64,000 nucleotides of DNA, taken from Komagataeibacter sp. FNDCF1. GTDB taxonomy: Bacteria; Pseudomonadota; Alphaproteobacteria; Acetobacterales; Acetobacteraceae. The position numbers and the translations under genes were made by a program. The notes below the pieces were generated by a model. The model made no database searches. It was not told the DNA's origin and saw only the letters and a program-made list of their open reading frames with translations. The DNA lies in the NCBI RefSeq assembly GCF_021295335.1, contig NZ_JAIWOT010000001.1, forward strand, positions 1,739,001 through 1,803,000, in the 5' to 3' direction. Shown in pieces: positions 25,814 to 34,434 of this stretch. The stretch's first letter is position 1, and each line of letters opens with the position of its first letter.

Positions 25814-26938
25814 CTAACGCTGATAGGTGGGATAGTCAGTATATCCTTTGGCGGTGCCGCCATACATGGTCTTCGGATCTACTGGATTGAGTGGCCAGCC
25901 ATGAGCGATGCGCTCCGGCAAATCGGGGTTTGCGATGAAGGGCCGGCCGAAGGCAATCAGATCGCCCAAGCCTGCCTTGACCACGCGCACGCCACGCTCG
26001 GGAGTGTACCTGCCGGCATAAAGAACCCGGCCGCTGAAGTTTTTCCGTATGTCCGCACGGAAGGATTCAGGCAGTTCGGGCGCGTTATTCCAATCCGCCT
26101 CGGCAATCGAGACGTAAGCGATCCCAATTTTTTCGAGAACCTTTATGGCCTCGATGTAGGTCGTGTGGGGGTCTTCCTCGACAAGACCAAGATAGACGCG
26201 GTCCTCGTCGGTGGTGGCGAACAGGGGAGAAAAGCGAACTCCCATGCGCTCTTTACCAACGACATCGGCAACCGCCTGCGTCACTTCGGCCAGGAATCTC
26301 AGTCGGTTTTCCAGTGAGCCGCCATATTCATCCTCGCGCTGATTGGTGTGGGTAGAAATGAACTGGTTTATCAGATAGCCGTTCGCGCTGTGGATCTCCA
26401 CGCCGTCAAAGCCTGCATCGAGAGCATTGCGCGCGGCCTGGGCATAGAGCTGGACCAGTTCCTTGACCTCTGCGGTGGTCAGGGCGCGCGGTGCCGACGG
26501 TAGTGTGAGAGCGCCCTGGCCCGGGCCGGTTTCAACGAACACTCTGACATTGTCGGCCGGGATCGCCGATGGCGCGACCGGAGCGGCGCCACCAGGCTGT
26601 AGGGAGGTATGAGATACGCGCCCCACATGCCATAATTGCAAGAAGATGGTTCCCCCTTCGGCGTGAACGGCATCGGTTACCTTGCGCCAGCCCTCGACCT
26701 GTTCGGGACTGTAGATGCCGGGTGTCCACGCATATCCCTGCCCACGCGGTTCGATCTGTGTCCCCTCGGTCACCATGAACCCTGCACTGGAGCGTTGGCG
26801 GTAGTAGGTCGCCATCAGATCATTGGGGATGTTTCCCGGCTGGGAGCTGCGAGAACGTGTGAGCGGGGGGAGAACGATCCGATTTCTGAGGGTATACGGA
26901 CCCAGGGTCAGACTGTCGAAGAGAACCGAGTTCTGCAT
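25814..26938 (-). CDS. Old Yellow Enzyme family NADH:flavin oxidoreductase (alkene reductase)
   Basis: This is an FMN-dependent reductase of activated C=C bonds, for example in quinones, enones or nitro-compounds. At 374 residues it has FDSLTLGPYTLRNRIVLPPL at the start, LQLWHVGRVSH, DGVEIHSANGYLINQF and DEYGGSLENRLRFLAEV, all typical of the NemA/OYE class, and ends near DYPTYQR. It is a likely target of the adjacent ArsR regulator. The natural substrate is not readable from sequence. Confidence 0.92.
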   Translation of the reverse strand: MQNSVLFDSLTLGPYTLRNRIVLPPLTRSRSSQPGNIPNDLMATYYRQRSSAGFMVTEGTQIEPRGQGYAWTPGIYSPEQVEGWRKVTDAVHAEGGTIFLQLWHVGRVSHTSLQPGGAAPVAPSAIPADNVRVFVETGPGQGALTLPSAPRALTTAEVKELVQLYAQAARNALDAGFDGVEIHSANGYLINQFISTHTNQREDEYGGSLENRLRFLAEVTQAVADVVGKERMGVRFSPLFATTDEDRVYLGLVEEDPHTTYIEAIKVLEKIGIAYVSIAEADWNNAPELPESFRADIRKNFSGRVLYAGRYTPERGVRVVKAGLGDLIAFGRPFIANPDLPERIAHGWPLNPVDPKTMYGGTAKGYTDYPTYQR

Positions 26939-26948
26939 TTTGCGAATC

Positions 26949-26972
26949 CTAGATATTGAGAAACATCAATTT
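26949..26972. promoter_or_regulatory. Operator-like inverted repeat upstream of the Old Yellow Enzyme gene
   Basis: ATATTGA-GAAACA-TCAATTTAT lies 10-35 bases upstream of the gene's start. The left part, CTAGATATTGA (26949-26959), recurs exactly on the opposite strand at 27204-27214. The AT-rich dyad fits an ArsR-type operator; the binding protein is inferred from the neighbouring ArsR gene. Confidence 0.4.
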
Positions 26973-27006
26973 ATGAGGGCATGAAAGGCCTCATATCCAC
27001 TCGGGA

Positions 27007-27144
27007 TCAGAACAGTCCGGCAGAAGCCTCGTTGAGCCGGCTGCGGGCATCAAGCGCTAATTTTTGGGTTTCGCGTTCAATGCCTGACCTTTTGTAACCA
27101 CCGAAGCGCTCGGCGTCGGTATCGAGCTGATTGGCAAACTTCAC
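27007..27144 (-). CDS. 45-residue small ORF with aldehyde-dehydrogenase-like motif
   Basis: A GTG start at 27144 has a strong ribosome site (AAGGAGA) at good spacing. The product contains ERFGGYKRSGIERE, close to the conserved C-terminal FGGxKxSGxGRE of aldehyde dehydrogenases, and ends RLNEASAGLF. It is either the relic of a dehydrogenase C-terminus fused to a new start or a genuine small protein. It sits between the Old Yellow Enzyme and O-methyltransferase genes. Confidence 0.35.
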   Translation of the reverse strand: MKFANQLDTDAERFGGYKRSGIERETQKLALDARSRLNEASAGLF

Positions 27145-27179
27145 CGGGCGTCTCCTTCTGTGGGTGAGTGACGCTGCCA

Positions 27180-27214
27180 AACATAACTATGCATCGAGAT
27201 ATGTCAATATCTAG
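27180..27214 (-). promoter_or_regulatory. Promoter with overlapping palindrome
   Basis: On the minus strand TTGACA is followed after about 16 bases by TATGTT. The -35 box sits in the palindrome AGATAT-TGAC-ATATCT and next to the CTAGATATTGA copy at 27204-27214. It would drive the small ORF and the Old Yellow Enzyme gene, with repression by the ArsR protein as a plausible model. Confidence 0.4.
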
Positions 27215-27250
27215 GTTTTAAGATTTAATCTGGCTGCTCTCCGTGCGACA

Positions 27251-27946
27251 TCACCCGACCCTGACAGCGAACCCATTGCCTCGGCCTTCGTCCAGCGGCA
27301 GCGTCTGGGACAAATATCCATTCGTCGGGTTGTTCAGGTAAGCGATGTAGTCCGGATCAAACGCATTTTCGCCGAAGATCGCTGCGCCGGGTGCCAGCCG
27401 GGGTTCGATCAGTTTCAGAACTGGCAGATAGAGCGAGAACGCACCGTCGAGTAGGAGAAGATCAACCGGTCCATCAATATCGCGGAGCGTTTCAAGCGCA
27501 TCGCCTTCACGAATATCCACCAGATCAGCTAAGCCTGCTGCATCAAGATTTGCCCGCGCCTGTGCCACCTTGGTGCGTTCCATTTCGCTACCGATCAACT
27601 GCCCGCCACCATTATCACGAAGGGCCGTGGCCAGATAAATGGTCGAGATTCCCATCGACGTGCCGAATTCTACGACCCGACGGGCTTTGCAGGCTCGTGT
27701 CATCATGTAGAGAAACTGACCGTAGCGCGGCGAGACGGCGAGAAAATTGTCGGCATAGTCGTGATAGACGCTCCGATAGTCGGCTCTTTCTTGGGCAAGT
27801 AGTTCTGCCATCACCTGTTCAGCCGATGTTTCCGGTGCGTTAAAGCGCGCCATCATGGTTTCCATGAGTTCGCGGTCGGACGTTTCTGCATTCCTGTGCA
27901 GCGTTTCCAGGAGGGTAATGACTGGGCTAGTGGTCAATGTGTTCAC
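27251..27946 (-). CDS. O-methyltransferase (class I, SAM-dependent)
   Basis: This is a 231-residue caffeoyl-CoA/catechol-type O-methyltransferase. The SAM-binding motif I is VVEFGTSMGISTIYLA. The acidic motif is IGSEMERTKVAQARANLDAAG, and the metal/catalytic region is DLLLLDGAFSLYLPVLKLIE, with a serine-leucine where many relatives have an aspartate-containing loop. It ends LDEGRGNGFAVRVG. It is divergent from the AraC-type gene, so that regulator may control it. The methyl acceptor is unknown. Confidence 0.85.
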   Translation of the reverse strand: MNTLTTSPVITLLETLHRNAETSDRELMETMMARFNAPETSAEQVMAELLAQERADYRSVYHDYADNFLAVSPRYGQFLYMMTRACKARRVVEFGTSMGISTIYLATALRDNGGGQLIGSEMERTKVAQARANLDAAGLADLVDIREGDALETLRDIDGPVDLLLLDGAFSLYLPVLKLIEPRLAPGAAIFGENAFDPDYIAYLNNPTNGYLSQTLPLDEGRGNGFAVRVG

Positions 27947-28096
27947 GGGGCGTCCTTTCGCAGATGTCAGGATCTTGAAAATCTTGATTGATTGTCTGCT
28001 CAGGAATAGCCCTGCATGGATATGGCGTCATTCAGATATCAGGTCAGATTATTATTCAATCTTGCCAAACTGATCCTTGCCGTCAAAAATACGTCT

Positions 28097-28903
28097 ATGC
28101 CCATGCTGAACGAATTGTCGAAGACGGAAGACTGGATCGAACCGGATGACGTTCCCCGGGCGATCGTAACCTACGGTTATGCGGCCGGGCAGGCTGAGAG
28201 CATGGAACTGGACTTTCACAGTCATGCCAAAAGCCAGATTATGCTGGTGCAACGCGGCGCGCTTACCTGCGAAGGGGATAGCGGATTATGGGTTGTTCCG
28301 CCGCGTAGTGCCATCTGGATACCAGGCGGGGCACGCCATGCCATCAGGATAAGCGGTGCGCTTGAGGGATATAATGCATTCATTGATCCCGCGCTTGGTC
28401 CTCCCTTGCCTGAAACCTGCTGTGCGGTCGCCGTAACGCCGCTGCTTCGCGAGTTGCTGGTTCGGGCATCCGAACTGCCACTCTACTATGAAGAAAACGG
28501 CGCAAACTCACGCCTGCTGGACGTGCTTCTTGATGAACTTGCACGGGCCAGGATCGAGGATCTTCATCTTCCCATGCCTGTCGACAGGCGTCTTCGAGGG
28601 ATTGTCAGCATGATGACCGGGGCGCCAGGTGAGCGGAAAACGCTCGATACCTGGGCCAGACAGGCCGGAGTCAGCGAGCGCACCCTGTCGCGCCTGATCA
28701 GCCAGGAGACCGGCATGAGTTTCGGACGCTGGCGGCAGCAGTTGAACGTCATGCTTGCTGTTCAATGGCTGGCAGATGGTGCGACGATCCAGCAGGTTGC
28801 GGGGCATCTAGGCTATGAGAGTGTACCGAGTTTCGTGACGATGTTCCGCAAAGTGCTGGGTATGTCTCCGGGACGTTATATGGCCGAGCGATATTCTGGA
28901 TAA
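28097..28903 (+). CDS. AraC-family transcriptional regulator with cupin domain
   Basis: The N-terminal cupin sensor contains DFHSHAKSQIMLVQRGALTC and WVVPPRSAIWIPGGARHAI. The C-terminal double HTH contains DTWARQAGVSERTLSRLISQ and VAGHLGYESVPSFVTMFRKV, ending LGMSPGRYM. The ATG at 28097 or 28103 fits the family start better than the longer frame from 28016. It is transcribed divergently from the O-methyltransferase and is convergent with the TetR gene, 4 bp away. Confidence 0.88.
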   Translation: MPMLNELSKTEDWIEPDDVPRAIVTYGYAAGQAESMELDFHSHAKSQIMLVQRGALTCEGDSGLWVVPPRSAIWIPGGARHAIRISGALEGYNAFIDPALGPPLPETCCAVAVTPLLRELLVRASELPLYYEENGANSRLLDVLLDELARARIEDLHLPMPVDRRLRGIVSMMTGAPGERKTLDTWARQAGVSERTLSRLISQETGMSFGRWRQQLNVMLAVQWLADGATIQQVAGHLGYESVPSFVTMFRKVLGMSPGRYMAERYSG

Positions 28904-28907
28904 TGGA

Positions 28908-29573
28908 TCAGCGTGTCTTTATTGAATTTCCGGCCATTTGTTTTCTCTGGCAGGGACCAAGTCGGGCGGAAAGATAGAGCCGATTCATGCGGCGCAGTTC
29001 ATCCGGAGCACCAGGTGTTGTCGGAGCGTCCTTCAGGGTCATACCCAGCATGACTTTCATATTGTTCAGGACAACCGCCGCAATATCGCCGGCCGTTTGC
29101 TCGTGCAGTCCGGGCGCGCACACCCGCAGGGCGGCCGAAATACCGGCCAGAGCCTGTTGGCGTGACCGGTCTCGGATTTCCGTCCGGTCAGTATGCGCTT
29201 CCATCAGCGCCGGAAGGGATTTTACACGCGGATAAAGCACCGCGAGCAGGTCAATCAGGATATCAGCCAGTTCTTCCGGTGAAAGATCTGCTGCCCGCTT
29301 TGCCAGCGCTTCATATTCGTCATGCACGATAGCCATGTGGTGCTGCAAAAGTGCTTCCCCGACGGCCTCCTTGTTGGGGAAGAAACGGTAGAGCGAACCG
29401 ATCTTTGCGCCGGCCCTGCTGGCGATCTCCGCCATTGTGGTGGCTTCATAGCCATGCTCCGCCATGAGATCGGACGCAGCCGCCAGCAGTTCCGCCACTC
29501 TCTGCCGACCGACTGCACGGCGCGGCTGAAGCGGCGCCCGCTTTTTGCTTGACGAAGTTGAGTCCGTGCTCAA
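28908..29573 (-). CDS. TetR-family transcriptional repressor
   Basis: This is a repressor with an N-terminal HTH (GYEATTMAEIASRAGAKIGS, LYRFFPNKEAVGEALLQHH) and a variable helical ligand domain, about 221 residues. The frame opens with TTG at 29573 behind a GGGG-type site; a basic lead (SKKRAPLQPRRAVGRQ) precedes the HTH. It is divergent from the isochorismatase-like gene and overlaps a candidate operator at its start, so autoregulation together with control of the neighbour is likely. Confidence 0.85.
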   Translation of the reverse strand: MSTDSTSSSKKRAPLQPRRAVGRQRVAELLAAASDLMAEHGYEATTMAEIASRAGAKIGSLYRFFPNKEAVGEALLQHHMAIVHDEYEALAKRAADLSPEELADILIDLLAVLYPRVKSLPALMEAHTDRTEIRDRSRQQALAGISAALRVCAPGLHEQTAGDIAAVVLNNMKVMLGMTLKDAPTTPGAPDELRRMNRLYLSARLGPCQRKQMAGNSIKTR

Positions 29574-29591
29574 ATATTACCCCAGTTTGAG
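29569..29591. promoter_or_regulatory. TetR operator candidate
   Basis: CTCAAA (29569-29574) and TTTGAG (29586-29591) are inverted with an 11-bp centre, with partial matches outside (GTG/TGC). The site overlaps the TetR start and lies upstream of the divergent hydrolase gene. Confidence 0.45.
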
Positions 29592-29671
29592 TGCTTCCTC
29601 AATTTCTATCAACTCCGCGCTCAGCGGACAACGAGTCCGTAAAACATATGAGCAAACAGGGAAGAACCGTC

Positions 29672-30241
29672 ATGATTTCTCTTTCAGCGCCCCGGACTGC
29701 CCTGATCCTGATTGATCTCCAGAAAGGTATTGTCGATCGCACGCTGGCTCCCTTTACAGGAGAGGCGGTTGTCGAGCGCTCCAAAAAGCTTGCATCCCGG
29801 TTTCGGGCCGCAGGCTCGCCCGTCATTCTGGTTAATGTCGCCTTTGCTCCCGATTTCGCCGATGCCGTGCATACCGAGGTCGATCGTCCTTTTGCGCCGC
29901 CCCCGGGCGGATTTGCCCCTGACTGGACCGAACTGGTCGAGGGGCTGGCCGAGCCGACAGACCTGCTTGTCACAAAGAAACAGTGGGGTGCCTTCTATGG
30001 AACCGATCTGGATCTTCAGCTTCGGCGGCGCGGAATCACGACGATCGTACTGGGTGGTATCGCAACAAATATGGGTGTCGAGTCCACAGCCCGCGCCGCA
30101 CATGAGCACGGTTACGGCGTGGTGATCGCAGAAGATCTGACATCCACTTTCGCTGAAGAAATGCAGCGCTTTGCCTGTGACCACGTTTTCCCGATGCTTG
30201 GCCGCGTTACGACCAGTGACTCCATCACTCTGGAATCCTGA
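29672..30241 (+). CDS. Isochorismatase-like cysteine hydrolase
   Basis: This 189-residue hydrolase has the family's catalytic triad context: ALILIDLQKGIVD (Asp), VTKKQWGAFYGTDLD (Lys), and GGIATNMGVESTARAA, where the nucleophile cysteine of isochorismatase-like hydrolases is usually found. Here that loop reads IATNMGVE, so the Cys appears replaced by Thr or Asn, as in true isochorismatases that lack it. The start at 29672 has AGGGAAG upstream. The stop TGA is the last codon before an IS1031-type element, so the gene is complete. It is divergent from the TetR gene. Confidence 0.82.
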   Translation: MISLSAPRTALILIDLQKGIVDRTLAPFTGEAVVERSKKLASRFRAAGSPVILVNVAFAPDFADAVHTEVDRPFAPPPGGFAPDWTELVEGLAEPTDLLVTKKQWGAFYGTDLDLQLRRRGITTIVLGGIATNMGVESTARAAHEHGYGVVIAEDLTSTFAEEMQRFACDHVFPMLGRVTTSDSITLES

Positions 30242-31171
30242 GAGCCCGATCCGAAAGTTTTTCAACCCTGACAATGCCTTGCTGTCCGTCGTGTGAGCAT
30301 TCGGATCGAGGCGATCAATGTCCATGCGGTTGAGGAAGCAATGGATTGTTCCCAATCTTTGGCGAGCCGCCTGCACCGTCCCAGCCATGCGAATGTCCGT
30401 TCCACCACCCAGCGACGCGGCAGGATCTGAAAGCCCTTCGTCGTATCGGACCGCCTGATGATTTCGAGGGTCCATTTTCCCATGGCGGCGAGCGCGTTTC
30501 GCAATTTGTCGCCAGCATAACCGCCATCAGCAAAGATGTGGCGCAGCCAGGGAAAGCGCCTGCGTATCGCTGCCAGGACATCAACGGCCCCATCACGGTC
30601 CTGGATGTCGGCGGCATGAACGAGGAGAAAGATCAGGAAGCCGCAGGTATCCGTCACGATATGGCGCTTGCGGCCCTTGACCTTTTTCCCCGCGTCATAG
30701 CCTGAAATCCCGCCACTTTCCGTGGTTTTCACCGACTGGCTGTCAATCACGCCTGCGCTCGGAGAGGCGTCACGCCCCTCGATCTCGCGCAGGCTCATGA
30801 CCAGCACCGTATTCATGGCCTCGAATACTCCGGCATCACGCCAGGCGTAAAAATAGCGCCTGACGGTCGAGACCGGCGGAAAGCATTTCGGCAGCAGACG
30901 CCACGCGCACCCGGCCGAGGCTATGTAGAGCATCGCGTTGACCACCTCGCGCATATCCGTCGTGCGCGGACGACCGCCCCGTTTCGCAGGGGGCACAAAT
31001 GGCATGATCAAAGTCCACTCCCCGTCCGTCATGTCCGATGGATATCGCAAGCCTTCCCGGCTATACTCGCGCCGGGCAATACCAGTCCATGTCACCATTC
31101 ACTCCATCTCTTCGCAAAGACGGATGAATCACAACAGGCTGGTATTGTTCAAAAACTTTCGGATCGGGCTC
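30242..31171 (-). mobile_element. IS5-family element, IS1031 type, copy 1
   Basis: This element is 930 bp with inverted repeats GAGCCCGATCCGAAAGTTTT at each end. The 3-bp flanks are TGA (left, the hydrolase stop) and TAA (right), so no duplication is preserved. It is nearly identical to copy 2, in the opposite orientation, 410 bp away. Confidence 0.92.
30262..31098 (-). CDS. IS1031-type transposase (IS5 family), copy 1
   Basis: This is a DDE transposase of 278 residues and looks intact. SPSAGVIDSQSVKTTESGG carries the first Asp. HIFADGGYAGDKL carries the second, and RRWVVERTFAWLGRCRRLAK holds the Glu, with the IS5-type Y/R spacing. It differs from copy 2 by a handful of residues. Confidence 0.95.
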   Translation of the reverse strand: MVTWTGIARREYSREGLRYPSDMTDGEWTLIMPFVPPAKRGGRPRTTDMREVVNAMLYIASAGCAWRLLPKCFPPVSTVRRYFYAWRDAGVFEAMNTVLVMSLREIEGRDASPSAGVIDSQSVKTTESGGISGYDAGKKVKGRKRHIVTDTCGFLIFLLVHAADIQDRDGAVDVLAAIRRRFPWLRHIFADGGYAGDKLRNALAAMGKWTLEIIRRSDTTKGFQILPRRWVVERTFAWLGRCRRLAKDWEQSIASSTAWTLIASIRMLTRRTARHCQG

Positions 31172-31581
31172 TAAGGTGCGGCAAAGGACTTTTGCCAAAA
31201 TTGACATGGTGGCAACGCGCCATCCGTCCTACCGGAGAGTCAGTGAACTTCCACGCTATGCGATCTCGCCTACCGACCCCTCCAATCCGGAATCCAGAGG
31301 TCGATGCGAGCCTACATGTCAGTGAGGTTCGTCTATGAACGACAGGAGAATCAAGTGAATCAGTCTGCGCAGTCAACTGTTTCGCCGAGCCAGACGGACG
31401 TGCCCCGGACCGGCTCTCCACGCCCGCGCGTCGGCCTTGTGGGATTAGGCCATATGGGTTCCGCGTTTGCCCAGAATCTGGTGAGTTGCGGCTACCAGAC
31501 GGTTGTTTTCGATCGCAATGCAACCAAACGGGACGCATGCGCAGGTGCACAACCGGTTGACTCCCTTGCCGGACTGTCTCA

Positions 31582-32511
31582 GAGCCCGATCCGAAAGTTT
31601 TTGAACAATACCAGCCTGTTGTGATTCATCCGTCTTTGCGAAGAGATGGAGTGAATGGTGACATGGACTGGTATTGCCCGACGTGAACATAGCCGGGAAG
31701 GAATGCGATATCCATCGGATACGACGGACGAGGAGTGGGCTCTGATCATGCCATTTATACCCCCGGCGAAACGGGGTGGTCGCCCCCGCACGACGGATAT
31801 GCGCGAGGTGGTCAACGCGATGCTCTACATAGCCTCGGCCGGGTGTGCGTGGCGTTTGCTGCCGAAATGCTTTCCGCCGGTCTCAACCGTCAGGCGCTAT
31901 TTTTACGCCTGGCGTGATGCCGGATTGTTCGAAGTCATGAATACGGTCCTGGTCATGAGCCTGCGCGAGATTGAGGGGCGTGAAGCCTCTCCAAGCGCGG
32001 GCGTGATTGATAGCCAGTCGGTAAAAACCACGGAAAGCGGCGGGCTTTCGGGCTATGACGCGGGTAAGAAGGTCAAGGGCCGCAAGCGCCATATCGTGAC
32101 GGACACCTGCGGCTTCCTGATCTTTCTCCTCGTTCATGCCGCCGACATCCAGGACCGTGATGGGGCGGTTGATGTTCTGGCGGCAATACGCAGGCGCTTT
32201 CCCTGGCTGCGCCACATCTTTGCTGATGGCGGCTATGCTGGCAACAAATTGCGATCCGCGCTCGCCTCCATGGGAAAATGGACGGTCGAAATCATCAGGC
32301 GGTCCGATACGGCGAAGGGCTTTCAGATCCTGCCGCGCCGCTGGGTGGTTGAACGGACATTCGCCTGGCTGGGACGGTGCAGGCGGCTCGCCAAAGATTG
32401 GGAAAAGTCCATTGCTTCCTCAACCGCATGGACATTGATCGCCTCGATCCGCATGCTCACACGACGGACAGCAAGGCATTGTCAAGCTTGAAAAACTTTC
32501 GGATCGGGCTC
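31582..32511 (+). mobile_element. IS5-family element, IS1031 type, copy 2
   Basis: This element is 930 bp with the same terminal repeats as copy 1, flanked by a perfect 3-bp TCA duplication (31579-31581 and 32512-32514). The length and duplication match IS1031-type elements of acetic acid bacteria. Confidence 0.95.
31655..32491 (+). CDS. IS1031-type transposase (IS5 family), copy 2
   Basis: This 278-residue DDE transposase is intact, with VIDSQSVKTTESGGLSGYDA, HIFADGGYAGNKL and RRWVVERTFAWLGRCRR. It interrupts the beta-hydroxyacid dehydrogenase gene in the same orientation. Confidence 0.95.
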   Translation: MVTWTGIARREHSREGMRYPSDTTDEEWALIMPFIPPAKRGGRPRTTDMREVVNAMLYIASAGCAWRLLPKCFPPVSTVRRYFYAWRDAGLFEVMNTVLVMSLREIEGREASPSAGVIDSQSVKTTESGGLSGYDAGKKVKGRKRHIVTDTCGFLIFLLVHAADIQDRDGAVDVLAAIRRRFPWLRHIFADGGYAGNKLRSALASMGKWTVEIIRRSDTAKGFQILPRRWVVERTFAWLGRCRRLAKDWEKSIASSTAWTLIASIRMLTRRTARHCQA

Positions 32512-33322
32512 TCAGTGCGACATTATCTTCTCTTCGTTGCCTAACGACGCTGCTCTCTCTTCTGTGACCGAAGGCCATTCCGGCCTGATCACCGTCATGA
32601 AGAAAGGGGCTGTTCACGTCTCGACGAGCACGGTCAGTCCCACGATCGCAAGGCATCTGGCGGGCCTGCATCAAAGTAGTGGTCAGGGTTACGTTGCCTC
32701 TCCCGTGCTTGGCAATCCTGACCTCGCGAAGGCGCGGAAAGTGTTCTTCATGGTCGCAGGCCCTGCCGATCACGTCGCCTCGGCAGTTCCTGTCATACAA
32801 AACCTGGGTCAGCATATCTTCCTGATGGGGGATGACCCTGGTCATGCCAACCTGATGAAATTGGCTGCAAACGTGATGATTGCAACTACTTTGGAAAGCA
32901 TGGGAGAAACCCTGGCACTTCTCCGCAAGGGCGGCATTTCCGCTGAACTCGGTTTCGACGTTCTGACGAACTCACTTTTTGATTCGAAAGTCCATAAGGC
33001 CTACGGCGGAAAAATCCTGCACGAACGCTACCGTCCCGCCGGAATGGTCGTACCGCTGGCGCTCAAGGATATGCGCCTCGCCTTAACCGAGGCCGAACAC
33101 GCCACAACCCCCATGCCTTTTGCAAGCCTCGTGCGAGACCGCATGGTCGCAATGATGGCACGAGGTTGGGAAACGCTCGATTGGTCAGCCCTGGGGCTCC
33201 TTGCGTCCCGGGACGCCGGGCTGCCTTCAGATCCCGGACTTTCTGACCTCTTCTAGTAGTTACAGATTCTAGTTACAGACGGCCAACTTCCAGCCGTAAC
33301 TTGCCCGAAAGGAAATAATTTG

Positions 33323-34381
33323 ATGCCTACTCAAAACCAGAATGATCCGCTGAGCAGCCCGGCCCGTCGCTCCATCCTCGCGCTTGGCGGCGGCGTCGCG
33401 GCAGTCGGACTGGCAGCATCTACACTCAATACAGCTTCAGCATCCGAACGCCCGGTCGCGGAACCGGTCAGCGGGCTCTACCCTGTCCCGCCGCCTGAAA
33501 AAACGGCAGGGCCGATAAAACCGGCTCGCGGCACAAACCTGACCGGCAAAGTTGCCGTCGTTACAGGCGCAGCTCGCGGTATAGGTCGCGCCATCGCAGT
33601 TGAGTTCGCAGCCAATGGCGCAGACGTCATCGCACTGGATATCGCGGGGCCAGTGAGCCCGACAGCCGATGCTGCCCCCGCAACAAAAACCGAACTGGAG
33701 GAAACGGTAGCGCAGATTCGCGCTTATGGGCGCCGGGGCGAGGCGATCGTTGCCGACATTCGTAAGATCAAGCAACTCCGCTCGGCGGCCGACCATATTG
33801 AACGGACCTACGGAAAAATCGACTGCGTCGTCGCGAATGCGGCTATCCAGGGGTGGAAACCCCTGCTTGAAATGGCTGACAACGACTGGGAGGATCAAAT
33901 CCAGAACAACCTTACCGGTACGGCCAATACCGTGCGTGCGTTCGCACCAAAAATGGTGGCACGGAAATATGGACGACTGATTCTTCTTTCTTCCATGCAA
34001 GGCCGGATGGGCACGATGAGCGGTGCATCCTACTCGGCGTCTAAGTGGGGTATCCTTGGCCTGATGAAGTCGGCGGCACTGGAGCTTGGGCGTTACAATA
34101 TAACATGCAATGCTATTCTTCCGGGCCTGGTTGGAACTGCGCTCACTTATAACGAACAAAGATTCCGGGCCGCGATAGCGCAGTCAAATAAGGCAGTTTC
34201 GCCGTATCCTACCGCTCAGGAAACGTGGGACGCCCGTGCGCCGACCGTTCCCCTTGGCGTAGGCTGGCTCCAGCCTGAAGATATCTCGCCTATGGCCGTA
34301 TTTTTGGCATCGGACGCAGCCGCACTTGTGACCGGCGCAGAAATGGCAGTTACCGGGGGAGACGCTGCAAAAGTAAGCTAG
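33323..34381 (+). CDS. Short-chain dehydrogenase/reductase with export-like leader
   Basis: This is an NAD(P)-dependent SDR of 352 residues. The nucleotide motif TGAARGIG is at about 81-88, NAA appears in VVANAAIQGW, and the catalytic Ser-Tyr-Lys is in SGASYSASKWG. The first 45 residues (ARRSILALGGGVAAVGLAA, then TASASERP) look like a twin-arginine-type signal, unusual for a cytoplasmic SDR family. AAAGGA lies ahead of ATG 33323. It is convergent with the LysR gene downstream. Confidence 0.88.
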   Translation: MPTQNQNDPLSSPARRSILALGGGVAAVGLAASTLNTASASERPVAEPVSGLYPVPPPEKTAGPIKPARGTNLTGKVAVVTGAARGIGRAIAVEFAANGADVIALDIAGPVSPTADAAPATKTELEETVAQIRAYGRRGEAIVADIRKIKQLRSAADHIERTYGKIDCVVANAAIQGWKPLLEMADNDWEDQIQNNLTGTANTVRAFAPKMVARKYGRLILLSSMQGRMGTMSGASYSASKWGILGLMKSAALELGRYNITCNAILPGLVGTALTYNEQRFRAAIAQSNKAVSPYPTAQETWDARAPTVPLGVGWLQPEDISPMAVFLASDAAALVTGAEMAVTGGDAAKVS

Positions 34382-34434
34382 TGCAGACCGGCTGGGCGGT
34401 TCCGAGTATTGGGTGCCGCCCATTAATACCCATC

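Larger units (their letters stand above)
31355..33256 (+). pseudogene. Beta-hydroxyacid dehydrogenase, split by an IS1031-type element
   Basis: This is an NAD(P)-dependent dehydrogenase of the 3-hydroxyisobutyrate/6-phosphogluconate class. The GTG start at 31355 has AGGAGA upstream. The N-terminal part (VGLVGLGHMGSAFAQNL, Rossmann motif) runs to 31581. The rest (CDIIFSSLPNDAALSSVTEG, HLAGLHQSSGQGYVASPVLG, NLMKLAANVMIATTLES) runs 32512-33256. Removing the 930-bp IS and one TCA copy restores a continuous frame, so the insertion is the only visible damage. The next gene is a short-chain dehydrogenase 66 bp downstream. Confidence 0.88.
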
